A stretch of DNA of 64,000 bases, taken from the IMG/VR virus record IMGVR_UViG_3300048834_000169, positions 17,796 through 81,795 of that record, one strand, 5' to 3'. The translations under genes and the position numbers were made by a program. Shown one piece after another: positions 26,410 to 35,094 of this stretch. The stretch is from a virus. Within the stretch, counting starts at the first letter, position 1, and each line of letters begins with the position of its first letter. The notes beneath the pieces were generated by a model. The model did not search any database. It was not told the DNA's origin and saw nothing but the letters and a program-made list of their open reading frames with translations.

Positions 26410-29277
26410 TCAACCTATCCCGCCCCGTTTATTTATGCTGAAATGATTTTGTTGAGCGGAAGCGCTCAGCGGAACAGTCCCGCCTGAGTTTTGGTTAATG
26501 TAAAACTCAATGTAGTCTCCTGCGTCCATTCTCATAGTTGTACCACCATTCAAACTAACAACTATTGATGTGCCAGTTACGCCGCCGAATCTTGCAAGAG
26601 TTTTCCTATCGGGGAATGTGACAGATCCATTTTTCCTAATTTCAAGTTCAGCGCGTTCGTTTACAGCCCAACCGTTTTCAGAGGCAAATGTGACAATTGC
26701 TCGAATGTCATACAATCCAGAAATTGGAGCAGTAAATCTGTTAGTTGAAGTGTTCCATGTCCCATCATGAGTATTGTGCGCAAGAGTAGCGAATGGCAAA
26801 ACCGTGTCTGTGTTGTTCGAGATGCTAGTTCCTAATGCATTTCCATAGCTCAAAGAAACAACTTCACTTGCAGCGATTTGTGCAGGCCCCGCAGACCTTT
26901 TTATAGATATTGCGCAATCAGCTCCTGAACCTCCAGTTGAAACTATTGTACTACTTCCAGAAGCTTGAGAGATCCTAACGTCTATTAAATCTCCGGCCAC
27001 GCAAGGAACAATGAGAGTCCCTGAGTTAATAATACTAAACGATGAAGTAGTTGGATAACGCTGGGCATCTAAATAACCAAATTGAGTGCCGTTTTTGAAA
27101 ACTCGAAGACTTGTTCCATTGTTTACTGCACCCGCTGTGACGTTCCCGAGTGTGACATATCCATTCACTTCATAATCTCCGGCAACTGGTGCCCGAAAAT
27201 TCCAAGAAGCTCCGGTTGTAACCGCGCTGTGAGTGTCTTTAATCTTCACGTTGCAATCAACAACAAAGGTGTTAGCGGTAGTGAGTGTTGGCGTAGCAGT
27301 TGCGCCGCTGATTTGATATATGGCGGAAATATCTCTCGTGTCAGCGTCTTGTCCGAGAATTGCGGTTGCTCCCCAACCAGAGATAGGAACTCGGAAGTTT
27401 CCTCCGAAAATAGTGCCGTTAGCCCACGTTGTTCCTGGACTACCTGCCGTCAAAGACGATCCGCTACCAATTAAAAATACTTTATCGTTTGCAGATGCTT
27501 TTGCAATAGTTCCGCTGAAGGGCGTCGCAGATGCGGCTAAATCGCCCACAACTGTGTTTTGACCGATTTTTGTGCTGTCTGCTGTAGTACCTGCTGGAAG
27601 TGAAATTGAAACAGCCGTTCCAGAGTGCGTTCCGCCAGTCACGGTAAAGTGAACAACCAAGTCCGCCCCATCTCTCCAGTAATACGCCGTAAGAGCGGAA
27701 ACTGTTCCAAGACCCTCAAATGTTGGAGAATAAGAAGTTGGTCCCGTTATTACTGCGCCATTTACGACCTTACTTGGACCTACCTGGAAGTTATCGAACT
27801 TCACGGTGTATCCAGTGTCCGCTGTCACTTGATGAATCAAAAGCCTGTAGCTTGTTGAGTTCGATGCTGCTTGAAATTCAAATCTAAGTTCTGCGGAGCC
27901 AATAACCCGCTGGATGCTATAATTACTGGGCTGAATGAGCAGCGCATTAGTCACATCGTAGATCCAGATAGCCAAGTCACCATTATCAAAGCTAGAGGGC
28001 GTATTTATTTCCATGTACACTGTGCCGGTAAGAACTTGAGCCTTCAAAGCTGAATCTACCGTAAAGTCTGTACTTACACCGTTTCCGAGAGCTCCTGGCG
28101 TATACAAAAAGCTAGCTGCGCCAACTAATGGTGAACTAGTAGATCTAGTCCAAGTGGCTGTAGGCGAGCCGCCAGTGCCGTCTACAGGGATAGCAGAGCC
28201 GTCTGCATAAGTAGTCCACCCAGTAGTTGAACTTTCCGCGTCGGGGTTCTGGATATAGTTTATGCCGCCGCCGCTGCCCGCGCCTACTTTAGACTCAGTC
28301 CCATCATCATTCTGCTGGTACAAGAATCCGTCTGATTTAGCATACAGATTGAGATACCCAGAAGCTGGCGTAGCTGGAGTAGCTAATTCAGGCAATCTTA
28401 GCGGCGATCCTTCTACAGAAACTACTCCAGTCCCGTTAGGATCTAGTAATATGTTGCCGTTAGTGTCCGTCGAGCTAAGAGTATTGCCGTCCAGGCGAAG
28501 ATTGTCTACGTTTAAAAGTCCAGTTACGGTGGTAGGTGCCTGAAGATCGACGATCCCAGTACCATCTGGCAAAAGGGTAATATTCCCATTTGTATCTGTA
28601 GATGCAATTGTATTACCGTCAAAAGACAGATTGTCTACGGCAAGGGAGCCGCTAACTTCTACTGGCCCAGTAGCTGCGATAGCGCCGCCACCCGAAACAG
28701 TTAGATTTATGTTATTACCTGCAGCCGCAGATAAGTCTAATGACGAGGTAGGCGATGATACTGTATTAGCGTCAATACGCACATCGTCCACGTCTAGCTG
28801 CGTAATTCCGGAAACTTCGTCAGTATCGCTGACTACAATTCCAGAAGCTTGGATTACGTCTCCACCTGTGCCATCGAATCTTGGTAAAGTATTATCTACT
28901 GATACCGCTGGCCCTTCGACTTTATCATCTAATTGACCTTGAATAGGAGCGCTAACGCCGTCTAAGTACTGATACTCTGCGTTAGATACAGAACCGTCTG
29001 CGATCTTAGTAGCGTCAATGGCCGCGCCGGCTTTGATATTAGCATCTGCTACGTTTAAAAGCGTATTGGCGTCGGCGTCGATGGTACTAGACTCTATGTT
29101 TTTATTGTTAAGGTCCTGAGCTTTGTCTTCAGAAACTAGAGAATCAGTGGTAGAAGCTCCGCGAATCTTAGCTTTGTCAGTGGCGCTATCGTACGCTATT
29201 TCGCCTTGCACAGTGAGTGTAGGACTAGCTACGGGAATCAGTACTGCGGACTTTTTTATTTTGAATGGGGTATCCAT
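26410..29277 (-). CDS. Large tail fibre, probable receptor-binding protein (955 aa)
   Basis: The N-terminal third holds fibre repeats (ADANIKAGAAIDATKIADGSVSNAEYQYLDGV) and repeats of the form LDGNTLSSTDTNGNILLDPNGTG. Residues beyond about 345 are unlike them: three beta-rich domains, including a C1q/TNF-like region (SWNFRAPVAGDYEVNGYVTL, then FNRTAPISGLYDIRA-like segments) of the kind seen in receptor-binding tips. The DNA of this distal part (26440-27990) has one CTAG in about 1.5 kb, whereas CTAG is frequent on both sides, suggesting that the tip was acquired by recombination. It should determine host range. Confidence 0.8.
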   Translation of the reverse strand: MDTPFKIKKSAVLIPVASPTLTVQGEIAYDSATDKAKIRGASTTDSLVSEDKAQDLNNKNIESSTIDADANTLLNVADANIKAGAAIDATKIADGSVSNAEYQYLDGVSAPIQGQLDDKVEGPAVSVDNTLPRFDGTGGDVIQASGIVVSDTDEVSGITQLDVDDVRIDANTVSSPTSSLDLSAAAGNNINLTVSGGGAIAATGPVEVSGSLAVDNLSFDGNTIASTDTNGNITLLPDGTGIVDLQAPTTVTGLLNVDNLRLDGNTLSSTDTNGNILLDPNGTGVVSVEGSPLRLPELATPATPASGYLNLYAKSDGFLYQQNDDGTESKVGAGSGGGINYIQNPDAESSTTGWTTYADGSAIPVDGTGGSPTATWTRSTSSPLVGAASFLYTPGALGNGVSTDFTVDSALKAQVLTGTVYMEINTPSSFDNGDLAIWIYDVTNALLIQPSNYSIQRVIGSAELRFEFQAASNSTSYRLLIHQVTADTGYTVKFDNFQVGPSKVVNGAVITGPTSYSPTFEGLGTVSALTAYYWRDGADLVVHFTVTGGTHSGTAVSISLPAGTTADSTKIGQNTVVGDLAASATPFSGTIAKASANDKVFLIGSGSSLTAGSPGTTWANGTIFGGNFRVPISGWGATAILGQDADTRDISAIYQISGATATPTLTTANTFVVDCNVKIKDTHSAVTTGASWNFRAPVAGDYEVNGYVTLGNVTAGAVNNGTSLRVFKNGTQFGYLDAQRYPTTSSFSIINSGTLIVPCVAGDLIDVRISQASGSSTIVSTGGSGADCAISIKRSAGPAQIAASEVVSLSYGNALGTSISNNTDTVLPFATLAHNTHDGTWNTSTNRFTAPISGLYDIRAIVTFASENGWAVNERAELEIRKNGSVTFPDRKTLARFGGVTGTSIVVSLNGGTTMRMDAGDYIEFYINQNSGGTVPLSASAQQNHFSINKRGGIG

Positions 29278-29279
29278 AA

Positions 29280-29942
29280 TTATGTGTTTCCTTCATTTTC
29301 CGGAAATTGTTGTTTATGTTTTGAGATAAATACTACTCTATCTTTTTTGTTATTTGAGGCGGACTTATCATTCATACAGCGCCCTAGTGTTCTTAAACTT
29401 ATACCATATGCTCTTGCTGCGCTGCTTAGTCCGAGAAAAGAAGTTTTGTTTCCATTTTTCTCAAACGTAAAGACAAATTTCTTTTTTTCGGACATTTTTT
29501 TGACCTGTTCTTCTGGCATTTTCTTACCTAAACAAGCTGCTCGACATGCCGCAATTCTTTTAGCCACCATGGCCGGAGTGTGCAGGTGGGCAGGCTTTTT
29601 ACCTTTTTTACTTTGCGATAATTTTTTTCTGCTTTCTTCATTAAATTGAACACTACCGTCCCCGCCCGAGGTCATATTGTACCCAAATTCTTGTAAATTA
29701 CTTCTATACTTTGCTATGTAATATTTTTCTAGTTCCTGTAGTAAGCTATGGTCATTTGAGTACATATTAAATAAGATTACGACTTTAAAATTGTCTATAC
29801 CATACTTCGCAGCTGCACGCTTTAGCGCTACGTTTGTTGTGGCCGTAGCCCAGCATTTTCCGTATCTATACTTAAAGCACTTATAAGTCTTACCTATATA
29901 ACACTTATTATTAACTGTATTTAGTATTTGATATATTTGCAT
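29280..29942 (-). CDS. Free-standing GIY-YIG homing endonuclease (220 aa)
   Basis: The N-terminal catalytic domain has IYQI at residues 3-6 and CYIGKT at 14-19 followed by an arginine helix. The middle (NEESRKKLSQSKKGKKP) is a NUMOD3-type DNA-binding segment, and the C-terminus (LSSAARAYGISLRTLGRCM) is a NUMOD1-like helix-turn-helix. This architecture is that of SegA-type phage endonucleases. It sits between the large fibre gene (2-nt gap) and the next virion gene without interrupting either. Confidence 0.82.
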   Translation of the reverse strand: MQIYQILNTVNNKCYIGKTYKCFKYRYGKCWATATTNVALKRAAAKYGIDNFKVVILFNMYSNDHSLLQELEKYYIAKYRSNLQEFGYNMTSGGDGSVQFNEESRKKLSQSKKGKKPAHLHTPAMVAKRIAACRAACLGKKMPEEQVKKMSEKKKFVFTFEKNGNKTSFLGLSSAARAYGISLRTLGRCMNDKSASNNKKDRVVFISKHKQQFPENEGNT

Positions 29943-29947
29943 AATTG

Positions 29948-30418
29948 TTATTTAGGTAACGCTCTCACTCGAAAGCGCATTTTGCCTGAGATGTAAGTTC
30001 CCGACATAGCCGAAGCTGTGTACTGAAGCTGGTTTACGTTCATTGCGAACGTGACTAGGGTCTCGCCCACTTTACTGCCGACTTGAGCTATAGACCACTC
30101 GCCTGCAGCATCATTATAGTTAAAATAAAGGGTTCCAGACTCTACGAGTTCTAGTGGAGAGTCGGATATGCGCTGGATATAGTATTCGGCGGTGGCGGCC
30201 TGAATTAGGCTAGAGTCGAGAATAAAGTCCGTGACGTCGTTTGTCCCGCTAGCCGCAATGTTTACTAAAATTTCGGGAGGTATGTCCCCCACTACCACTA
30301 CGTTGGCTAGCTCTTCGCCTAAAGCCACTAAATAGTCTGTAGTATTAACACCCCACAACTCATCGTTAGGACTGGGTACCTGATAAGTTATGCCGGCTAC
30401 TGTTACTGAAACTGCCAT
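29948..30418 (-). CDS. Virion protein near fibres (156 aa)
   Basis: Beta-rich protein without signal sequence (VSVTVAGITYQVPSPNDELWGV at the start, MSGTYISGKMRFRVRALPK at the end). The C-terminus resembles the end of the 670-aa fibre (CTIKFRAWALSV against KMRFRVRALPK), so it may be a fibre tip fragment or small fibre. It is preceded on the minus strand by TATAAT and an AAGAGG ribosome-binding site. Confidence 0.5.
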   Translation of the reverse strand: MAVSVTVAGITYQVPSPNDELWGVNTTDYLVALGEELANVVVVGDIPPEILVNIAASGTNDVTDFILDSSLIQAATAEYYIQRISDSPLELVESGTLYFNYNDAAGEWSIAQVGSKVGETLVTFAMNVNQLQYTASAMSGTYISGKMRFRVRALPK

Positions 30419-30450
30419 TAAAAGACCTCTTTTAAGATTATATCCCTAGC

Positions 30451-30465
30451 TAATAAGATTTGTTA
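30451..30465 (-). promoter_or_regulatory. AACAAAT motif with downstream TATAAT
   Basis: Minus-strand TAACAAATCTTATTA followed 8 nt later by TATAAT (30439-30444 region), upstream of the gene starting at 30418. This copy couples the recurrent motif to a good -10-like hexamer, so it may be an upstream promoter element. Confidence 0.4.
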
Positions 30466-30531
30466 TGCGCGGTTAAGTGCGCGTAAGTAGACTAAATTTA
30501 AGGTATAATAGCCGACTAAATAAACGGGGCT

Positions 30532-31122
30532 TTAGGGCATGAACTGGCGAGGCTTACATCCAGGTCGATTCATTTCTGCCCTTACGATATAATCTACATG
30601 TGCCCAGCCTTCGGTTTTACTGGGATGCTCTTGCCACATGCCTAATCTAGCTAATACTTCTTGAGCAGAGTCGGATTGCAGGATAGAGTCTAGACTACCG
30701 TCTTTATCTGCAAAATCGATAGCTAGCCCTCTTAGGTGGCCGGATCTCTTAGCCGCGCCGGATATAGTTGCATTTACGGCAGATGGGCGAAATCCGGAAG
30801 ACACCTTAGGCTTTGGTAAGTCTAATTCTCGAAATAAGGCGTTTACTTTATCTACTAAGCCCATGGCGGCTGAGCGTATCTCATACGTAAGTTCTGGGTT
30901 AGTAGCACGTTCTGGGTACTTGCCTGAGGACGTAATCCAATCGTCTAATGTTATTGCCGGCTCAGCTACGGCCACGTCTTCTTGCACTAGACGCTCTATA
31001 GGCTCGATTACGGGACTTTCTTTTACGGGGACGGAGGTAGGCCGGGGCAGGTCTTTTGTGCTTAATGATGCGCCTTTAAACACGTTTAATAGCAGTTTAA
31101 GTATGCCTATAAGCAAGTCCAT
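30532..31122 (-). CDS. M15-family peptidoglycan peptidase (endolysin candidate)
   Basis: 196 aa. The C-terminal domain has SGFRPSAVN (109-117), H129 and D136 in SGHLRGLAIDF, and H175 in EGWAHVDY: the zinc ligands and substrate-binding motif of D,D-carboxypeptidase/L,D-endopeptidases (VanY/peptidase M15A). The first 16 residues (LLIGILKLLLNVF) are hydrophobic and may be a signal-anchor, which would allow export without a holin. It probably degrades host peptidoglycan at lysis, or during DNA entry if virion-borne. It lies next to the fibre genes in the virion block. Confidence 0.8.
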   Translation of the reverse strand: MDLLIGILKLLLNVFKGASLSTKDLPRPTSVPVKESPVIEPIERLVQEDVAVAEPAITLDDWITSSGKYPERATNPELTYEIRSAAMGLVDKVNALFRELDLPKPKVSSGFRPSAVNATISGAAKRSGHLRGLAIDFADKDGSLDSILQSDSAQEVLARLGMWQEHPSKTEGWAHVDYIVRAEMNRPGCKPRQFMP

Positions 31123-31160
31123 TAGTACCTCGTCGTCTGGAATTGACGCTGATTCGTCTA

Positions 31161-32792
31161 CTAATATTTGTTGCCGCTGTAAACTAATTTAATCTTTCCG
31201 CAGTCATAGACGCGCTTAAAACCATCTTTTGTGGCGTGCTCCAGTTCGGTCATTCCGGCCGGGGTGTTCACTAGGCGCTTTTGACGAGATTGCTTGGAGA
31301 CTACTGAACCATCCTGGCTGGACACATAAAAATAGTCTGGGGCTAATACGTTTACCACTTCCCAGCCGGCTTTAACGTAAGATTGGCCGTCAGACAGTGT
31401 TTTGTGGACCCATGTATAGATAGCTGTGTTAAAGTGCTTAGTGGCTATTTTAGAGAATTTAGATAGTGCCCCGGCCACCGATATGTCATCCTTAAAACAC
31501 AGTCGAGACAGCACGATCTCGTTTGAATTTCTATGATGACTAGAGAATGTGGCTAAACCGACTAGTTCGTTATTGTAAAAAGCTCCTAAAGATAGCTTAG
31601 AGTGTTGCGGCGCCCCTTGTATGTGATTTGCTTCGCAGAAATCTCTAGCTGTGGTCCAGTCTACTGGCCTAAACTCACACTTACGCGCTCCAATAGTAGT
31701 ACTGAGGCCTAGTTTAGGTTTTAGGAAGTTTAGGACTTGCTTGCGTCGATTTAGCCATTCGTGCTTCCATATGACCATCTTACCGCGTAACTGGGGGTCT
31801 TTTAGGTCCAGTTTGTAGTCACTTATGGCCACAGACTTTAAGACATTTATTCCACTAACGCCCAGAGCCGATGCCATGTCTTGCTCAAGGTCCGGCATTC
31901 TTTTCCATACGTATCCCTTATAGGGTTTACCTGAATCGATAGACTTTTTAATAGGCGTATTTTGATACCCAGCAGCAGTGGCTTCTATGCCAGCGTCGAA
32001 CACTAAAGTAGTTTTATCAGAATCTACTGGAACTGCTACAAGAGACTTTTTAATAGCGTCCCTCAATTTTTTCTTGTATTCGGGATCTTTTTTGAATTTT
32101 GCAGATATGGTTGCAGATATACGAGCATTCTTAGCATCAAGTCTAGTTCTTTTCTCCTCTTGAGTAAGTCTGGTATATTTTACATACTTAGAGCTATATG
32201 CATTATTGCATTCTCTGCATCTTGGATTTAATTTAGGCTGCTCTAGCACTACGCCCCTTCGTTTTCGTATTTCAGAGAAATTGGATGTTGGTAGAAGTCT
32301 TTTACACAGGCCACACTTTTTATGAGGCCTCCCTTCTACCATTTCTATGCGAAACGCGTTCCAAGCTGGCTTACCGGTAGGTCTCTTATTAGCTGCAGAT
32401 ATCTTATCCCTTACTTCTTGAGTGAATATGACTCTTTCTGGGGTCTGAAGAACAGAGTTATACCCATTAGGAAGAAGCGCAGAGTAGTAGTTAATAAAGT
32501 ACTCCTCTAGCCAATTTAGATCGATTTGGGTTTTAGCTGAAGCTAGTATACTCGTTTCAAATCCGTCCCAGGAATACTTCTTCAGAGCCCTGTAAAAAGC
32601 TTTACAAGATGCATAGCTGCTAATGCCGTTACTTTCGTTTTTGAACCTTCTAGCCGGGTCTTGTCTAGTTTGTCCTACATATGCCTTGCCGTTATGCTTA
32701 TTAATATGAACATAAACTATGCCGTAAGGAAGTTTATCATAATTATCTAAAGTCATGTATATAAACATATCACACTTAGTACACATAGTCAA
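31161..32792 (-). CDS. Composite GIY-YIG homing endonuclease with zinc finger and GNAT-like C-terminal domain (543 aa)
   Basis: Residues about 20-110 are a GIY-YIG domain (GIVYVHINKHNGKAYVGQT). A zinc-finger pair follows (CGLC near 160, CREC near 195), then a basic helical linker. The C-terminal 170 residues (from about FRPVDWTTARDFCEANH to the end) form a second globular domain with HSKLSLGAFYNNELVGLATF and SRLCFKDDISVAGALSKFSK, which matches the acetyltransferase-like domain I know from the ends of Hef-type homing endonucleases. It is unusually long for a free-standing GIY-YIG enzyme. It lies between the M15 peptidase and the capsid terminator. TATTAT upstream may be a private promoter. The start could also be the ATG 12 codons further in. 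Confidence 0.72.
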   Translation of the reverse strand: MTMCTKCDMFIYMTLDNYDKLPYGIVYVHINKHNGKAYVGQTRQDPARRFKNESNGISSYASCKAFYRALKKYSWDGFETSILASAKTQIDLNWLEEYFINYYSALLPNGYNSVLQTPERVIFTQEVRDKISAANKRPTGKPAWNAFRIEMVEGRPHKKCGLCKRLLPTSNFSEIRKRRGVVLEQPKLNPRCRECNNAYSSKYVKYTRLTQEEKRTRLDAKNARISATISAKFKKDPEYKKKLRDAIKKSLVAVPVDSDKTTLVFDAGIEATAAGYQNTPIKKSIDSGKPYKGYVWKRMPDLEQDMASALGVSGINVLKSVAISDYKLDLKDPQLRGKMVIWKHEWLNRRKQVLNFLKPKLGLSTTIGARKCEFRPVDWTTARDFCEANHIQGAPQHSKLSLGAFYNNELVGLATFSSHHRNSNEIVLSRLCFKDDISVAGALSKFSKIATKHFNTAIYTWVHKTLSDGQSYVKAGWEVVNVLAPDYFYVSSQDGSVVSKQSRQKRLVNTPAGMTELEHATKDGFKRVYDCGKIKLVYSGNKY

Positions 32793-32862
32793 CTAAATAA
32801 GTTTGATTCTATAATACTAGTGCGCTTATTCTGACAAACTACTCTTAGTTATTTTAGGCAAT

Positions 32863-32897
32863 AAAAAACCCCCGGCCTATTTCTAGGTCCGAGGGTT
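32863..32897 (-). terminator. Rho-independent terminator after the capsid gene
   Basis: On the minus strand a GC-rich stem (ACCCTCGG, one bulged A, CCTA; GAAA loop; TAGG, CCGGGGGT) is followed by TTTTTTA. It lies about 25 nt downstream of the capsid stop codon, so the abundant capsid mRNA should end here. Confidence 0.85.
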
Positions 32898-32922
32898 AGT
32901 ATCGCTAATTACTTAAAATTAT

Positions 32923-33984
32923 TTAAGAATTGATGATGTTATGAATGAGAATCAGTTTACCGGGGCAAGCGACAAACAATGCTTGATCCGAATAGGCTCT
33001 GATTTCGAAGCCCGCGACGTTCGGTATAGCTAAGAAGAACGCATCTCCACCGTTGGTCTGGTCCAGAGGTTGCTTGAAGGTAATGTCGGTAGATCCAACG
33101 CGCATCAATTCAGCTACGGGCAAGATGAAAGCGAGAGACTCTTTTACGTAAGTAGAAGGTCTGATTTCAACTCCACCGTTCTGAGCGTAGAACTTGATAG
33201 ACTGAGCGCCGTTCTCTGATTTTTCAACACTGTAAGAAGAGTCGAATTTACGGAGAGCAGCTTGGTCTGTCATGAGCTTAGCCCAAGTCTTGGGGTTAAC
33301 CAAGCAAAGAACGTCTTCGTCAAGGCCTTTTTCAACGCCACGAGCGATAGCTTGTTGAATTTTAGCGAAAGAGAGGTCAGCTCCGCCAGCATCATATTCA
33401 GTAGCTTTGAACAAGCTGTACTGAGAAGGGTTAATGCCGAACAAAGAAGAAGTCTCAGTCATGATAGCGTGGAGACCTTTGAATTCGTTACCCATAGAAC
33501 CTTTGAAGAAGATCCTGTCGGTAGCTACAACTGTGGCCAAGTTAGAGCTCAGCGTGAGGGTGCGGTCTTCCAAATTAACTCCAGTGATTGTTCTTTCGCC
33601 GCGAAGGGTCAAAAGATCAGCAGAGTAGATTTCGATTACTGCGTTCTCAGCGCCAACCCAGATACCAGGAGCCCAGTCAGCTTGAGAAATCTCAAGTACT
33701 GAACCGGTCATAGCGTCGTCAGCTTTAGCGAGTTCTTTTTGACCGTAGAACATGACGATTTCTAATCGCTTAGCGAAAGATCGAACCATGTTAGCTACGA
33801 TGAATTTCGTGCCGCGCTCGAAAGCTGCTTTGCTAGAAGCAGAACGTGTAGCTACAGACAAAGCAATTTGAGATCGCAGAAGGAACTCATATCCTTGGAT
33901 TGTAGCGTCGCGAACTGTTCCGGGAATAGCGTCGTTCAAGTTAAACGCTGTTCCAGCGGAGCCTCCGTAAGATACATGTGTTAC
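32923..33984 (-). CDS. Major capsid protein, exon 3 (main exon)
   Basis: Major capsid protein of the HK97 fold; the whole gene is 36073..35932, 35094..35072, 33984..32923 on the minus strand, giving 408 residues. This exon encodes residues 56-408 and begins VTHVSYGGSAGTAFNLN. It is open upstream of the apparent TTG start and does not begin with a plausible start codon, because the true start lies 2 kb upstream in exon 1. The segments RDATIQGYEFLLRSQIALSVATRS and ANMVRSFAKRLEIVMFYGQ are characteristic of a podoviral capsid family. The scaffold gene is upstream and a strong terminator follows. Splicing of two group I introns is needed for a complete protein. Confidence 0.9.
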   Translation of the reverse strand, partial: VTHVSYGGSAGTAFNLNDAIPGTVRDATIQGYEFLLRSQIALSVATRSASSKAAFERGTKFIVANMVRSFAKRLEIVMFYGQKELAKADDAMTGSVLEISQADWAPGIWVGAENAVIEIYSADLLTLRGERTITGVNLEDRTLTLSSNLATVVATDRIFFKGSMGNEFKGLHAIMTETSSLFGINPSQYSLFKATEYDAGGADLSFAKIQQAIARGVEKGLDEDVLCLVNPKTWAKLMTDQAALRKFDSSYSVEKSENGAQSIKFYAQNGGVEIRPSTYVKESLAFILPVAELMRVGSTDITFKQPLDQTNGGDAFFLAIPNVAGFEIRAYSDQALFVACPGKLILIHNIINS

Positions 33985-35071
33985 CCTAAAGGCTTTTTAT
34001 CCCTTAGTTCTTATAGTTTCCTATAAGGTCAGCATATCTTTTCACCCTCCCGAGAGGGGTTGAGGACTCGTGGGTATGTTATAGTCTAGCTAATAAAGCT
34101 AGGATCAATACCTATGCGTTGCACGTGTATAGACATTTTAATATCTACACTTCCGTTCTGATTAACATAGTCTGAATAGTACATAAAAGTATGCGCCTTG
34201 TGCATTTGGCGTGCGCTTCGTTTCTTACATATCTGAACAACATTGCTCTTGTGAAATCCGTCATTTTTGACATCCATTAACATGTCATAAATCTTAATAG
34301 CTCCGGTTTTTAGGCATATCGCTACTATCTTCTCTTGACTGAATTTTCTTGATATTTGCTGCTTTGTTTGTTCAGTGTGTGGACGATTAAATCCGGGCTT
34401 GAAAATTTTAGCAGACCTTTTTATTCCGTCCGATATTCTTTTTCGAGCTAGTGGCGTGTGCTTTGTTCCGCCGTGGCCGCCGTCCTTTAGATTAAAACCA
34501 TCTGGGCTCAGAGTATTATACGCTTTCACTAACAAGTATTCTGCCTCGTTCAATGATTGCTCGCTAAACGCTATAAAAAGTTCTTCAACCTTAAATGCGC
34601 CTCTTCCATACTTACGAAGAGCCATATCAATATACATTTTAGACGAAGTTTTCCAGTAATGATCATTAAATCGATCCATTACCGAATCTCTCGTAGTCTT
34701 ACCTACATAAGCTTTTCCATCGCTTATTCTGGTAATTTTATATATTGATCCAAAACGTTTCATACTTTTATTATACCTTATTAGACTTTAGTCTTCCAGG
34801 TTTTTTCCTCAATTCTCGTAAACTTATTACTAAGTCTACCGGGCTATCTTAAAGCTTTAACCCGTGTTCGTGCATTCTGTTAACCTCTATTTCTAGAGTC
34901 CTTAGACATTTCTGCTAAGGTCTACCGTTTTATTTATGTCGGTAGTTCGGACTATCGCATCCCTCTCGGGTCTTCTCACTTAGTCTCTCAGGCTGCTTTC
35001 GCTTGCCCCTTGTTGCCCTGTTTCTCAGGATGTTCAAGTCAATCAGAGAAGATTTTACTTGGGCCAAATTA
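33985..35071 (-). ncRNA. Group I intron 2 of the capsid gene (1087 nt)
   Basis: Interrupts the capsid gene after codon 55 (GGT, then GTA). P1: exon bases TTGGGT pair with intron GCCCAA, with a U.G pair at the splice site. The core at 34949-34986 reads AGACTA, then a P8-like hairpin (GACCCGAGAGGG), then TAGTCCGAAC, matching the P7/P3/P8 arrangement of group I introns. Further hairpins follow: CTACCG/CGGTAG, CCTTAG/CTAAGG and CTCTA-GAAA-TAGAG. A GIY-YIG gene occupies 34086-34763. Near the 3' end CTTATAG-GAAA-CTATAAG (34010-34027) forms a GNRA hairpin. The last base is G, as required. Confidence 0.85.
34086..34763 (-). CDS. Intron-encoded GIY-YIG homing endonuclease (225 aa)
   Basis: GIY-YIG domain at the N-terminus (GSIYKITRISDGKAYVGKT, residues 5-23) followed by NUMOD3-type repeats (LARKRISDGIKRS, TEQTKQQISRKFS) and a DNA-binding C-terminus. 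It lies within intron 2 of the capsid gene, so it should promote homing of that intron. TATAAT lies immediately upstream of the ATG, perhaps giving separate expression. Confidence 0.85.
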   Translation of the reverse strand: MKRFGSIYKITRISDGKAYVGKTTRDSVMDRFNDHYWKTSSKMYIDMALRKYGRGAFKVEELFIAFSEQSLNEAEYLLVKAYNTLSPDGFNLKDGGHGGTKHTPLARKRISDGIKRSAKIFKPGFNRPHTEQTKQQISRKFSQEKIVAICLKTGAIKIYDMLMDVKNDGFHKSNVVQICKKRSARQMHKAHTFMYYSDYVNQNGSVDIKMSIHVQRIGIDPSFIS

Positions 35072-35094
35072 ACCCAAAATTACTGGTTGATGAT
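35072..35094 (-). CDS. Major capsid protein, exon 2 (23-nt micro-exon)
   Basis: Minus strand. Two bases complete the codon started by exon 1 (T+AT, Tyr48) and seven codons encode HQPVILG (residues 49-55). It is bounded by the G that ends intron 1 and by the T-containing P1 of intron 2. The resulting NLYHQPVILGVTHVSYGG agrees with the conserved QPV-containing segment of this capsid family. Without this exon the frame between exons 1 and 3 would be broken. Confidence 0.82.

Noticed and set aside
29280-29942. A third intron containing the GIY-YIG gene
   Set aside because: Both neighbouring genes are complete with their own starts and stops, so the enzyme is free-standing.
32923-33939. Capsid gene starting at the TTG at 33939, giving 338 residues
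   Set aside because: The frame continues upstream with capsid-like sequence and the missing N-terminus is recovered exactly by splicing two group I introns.
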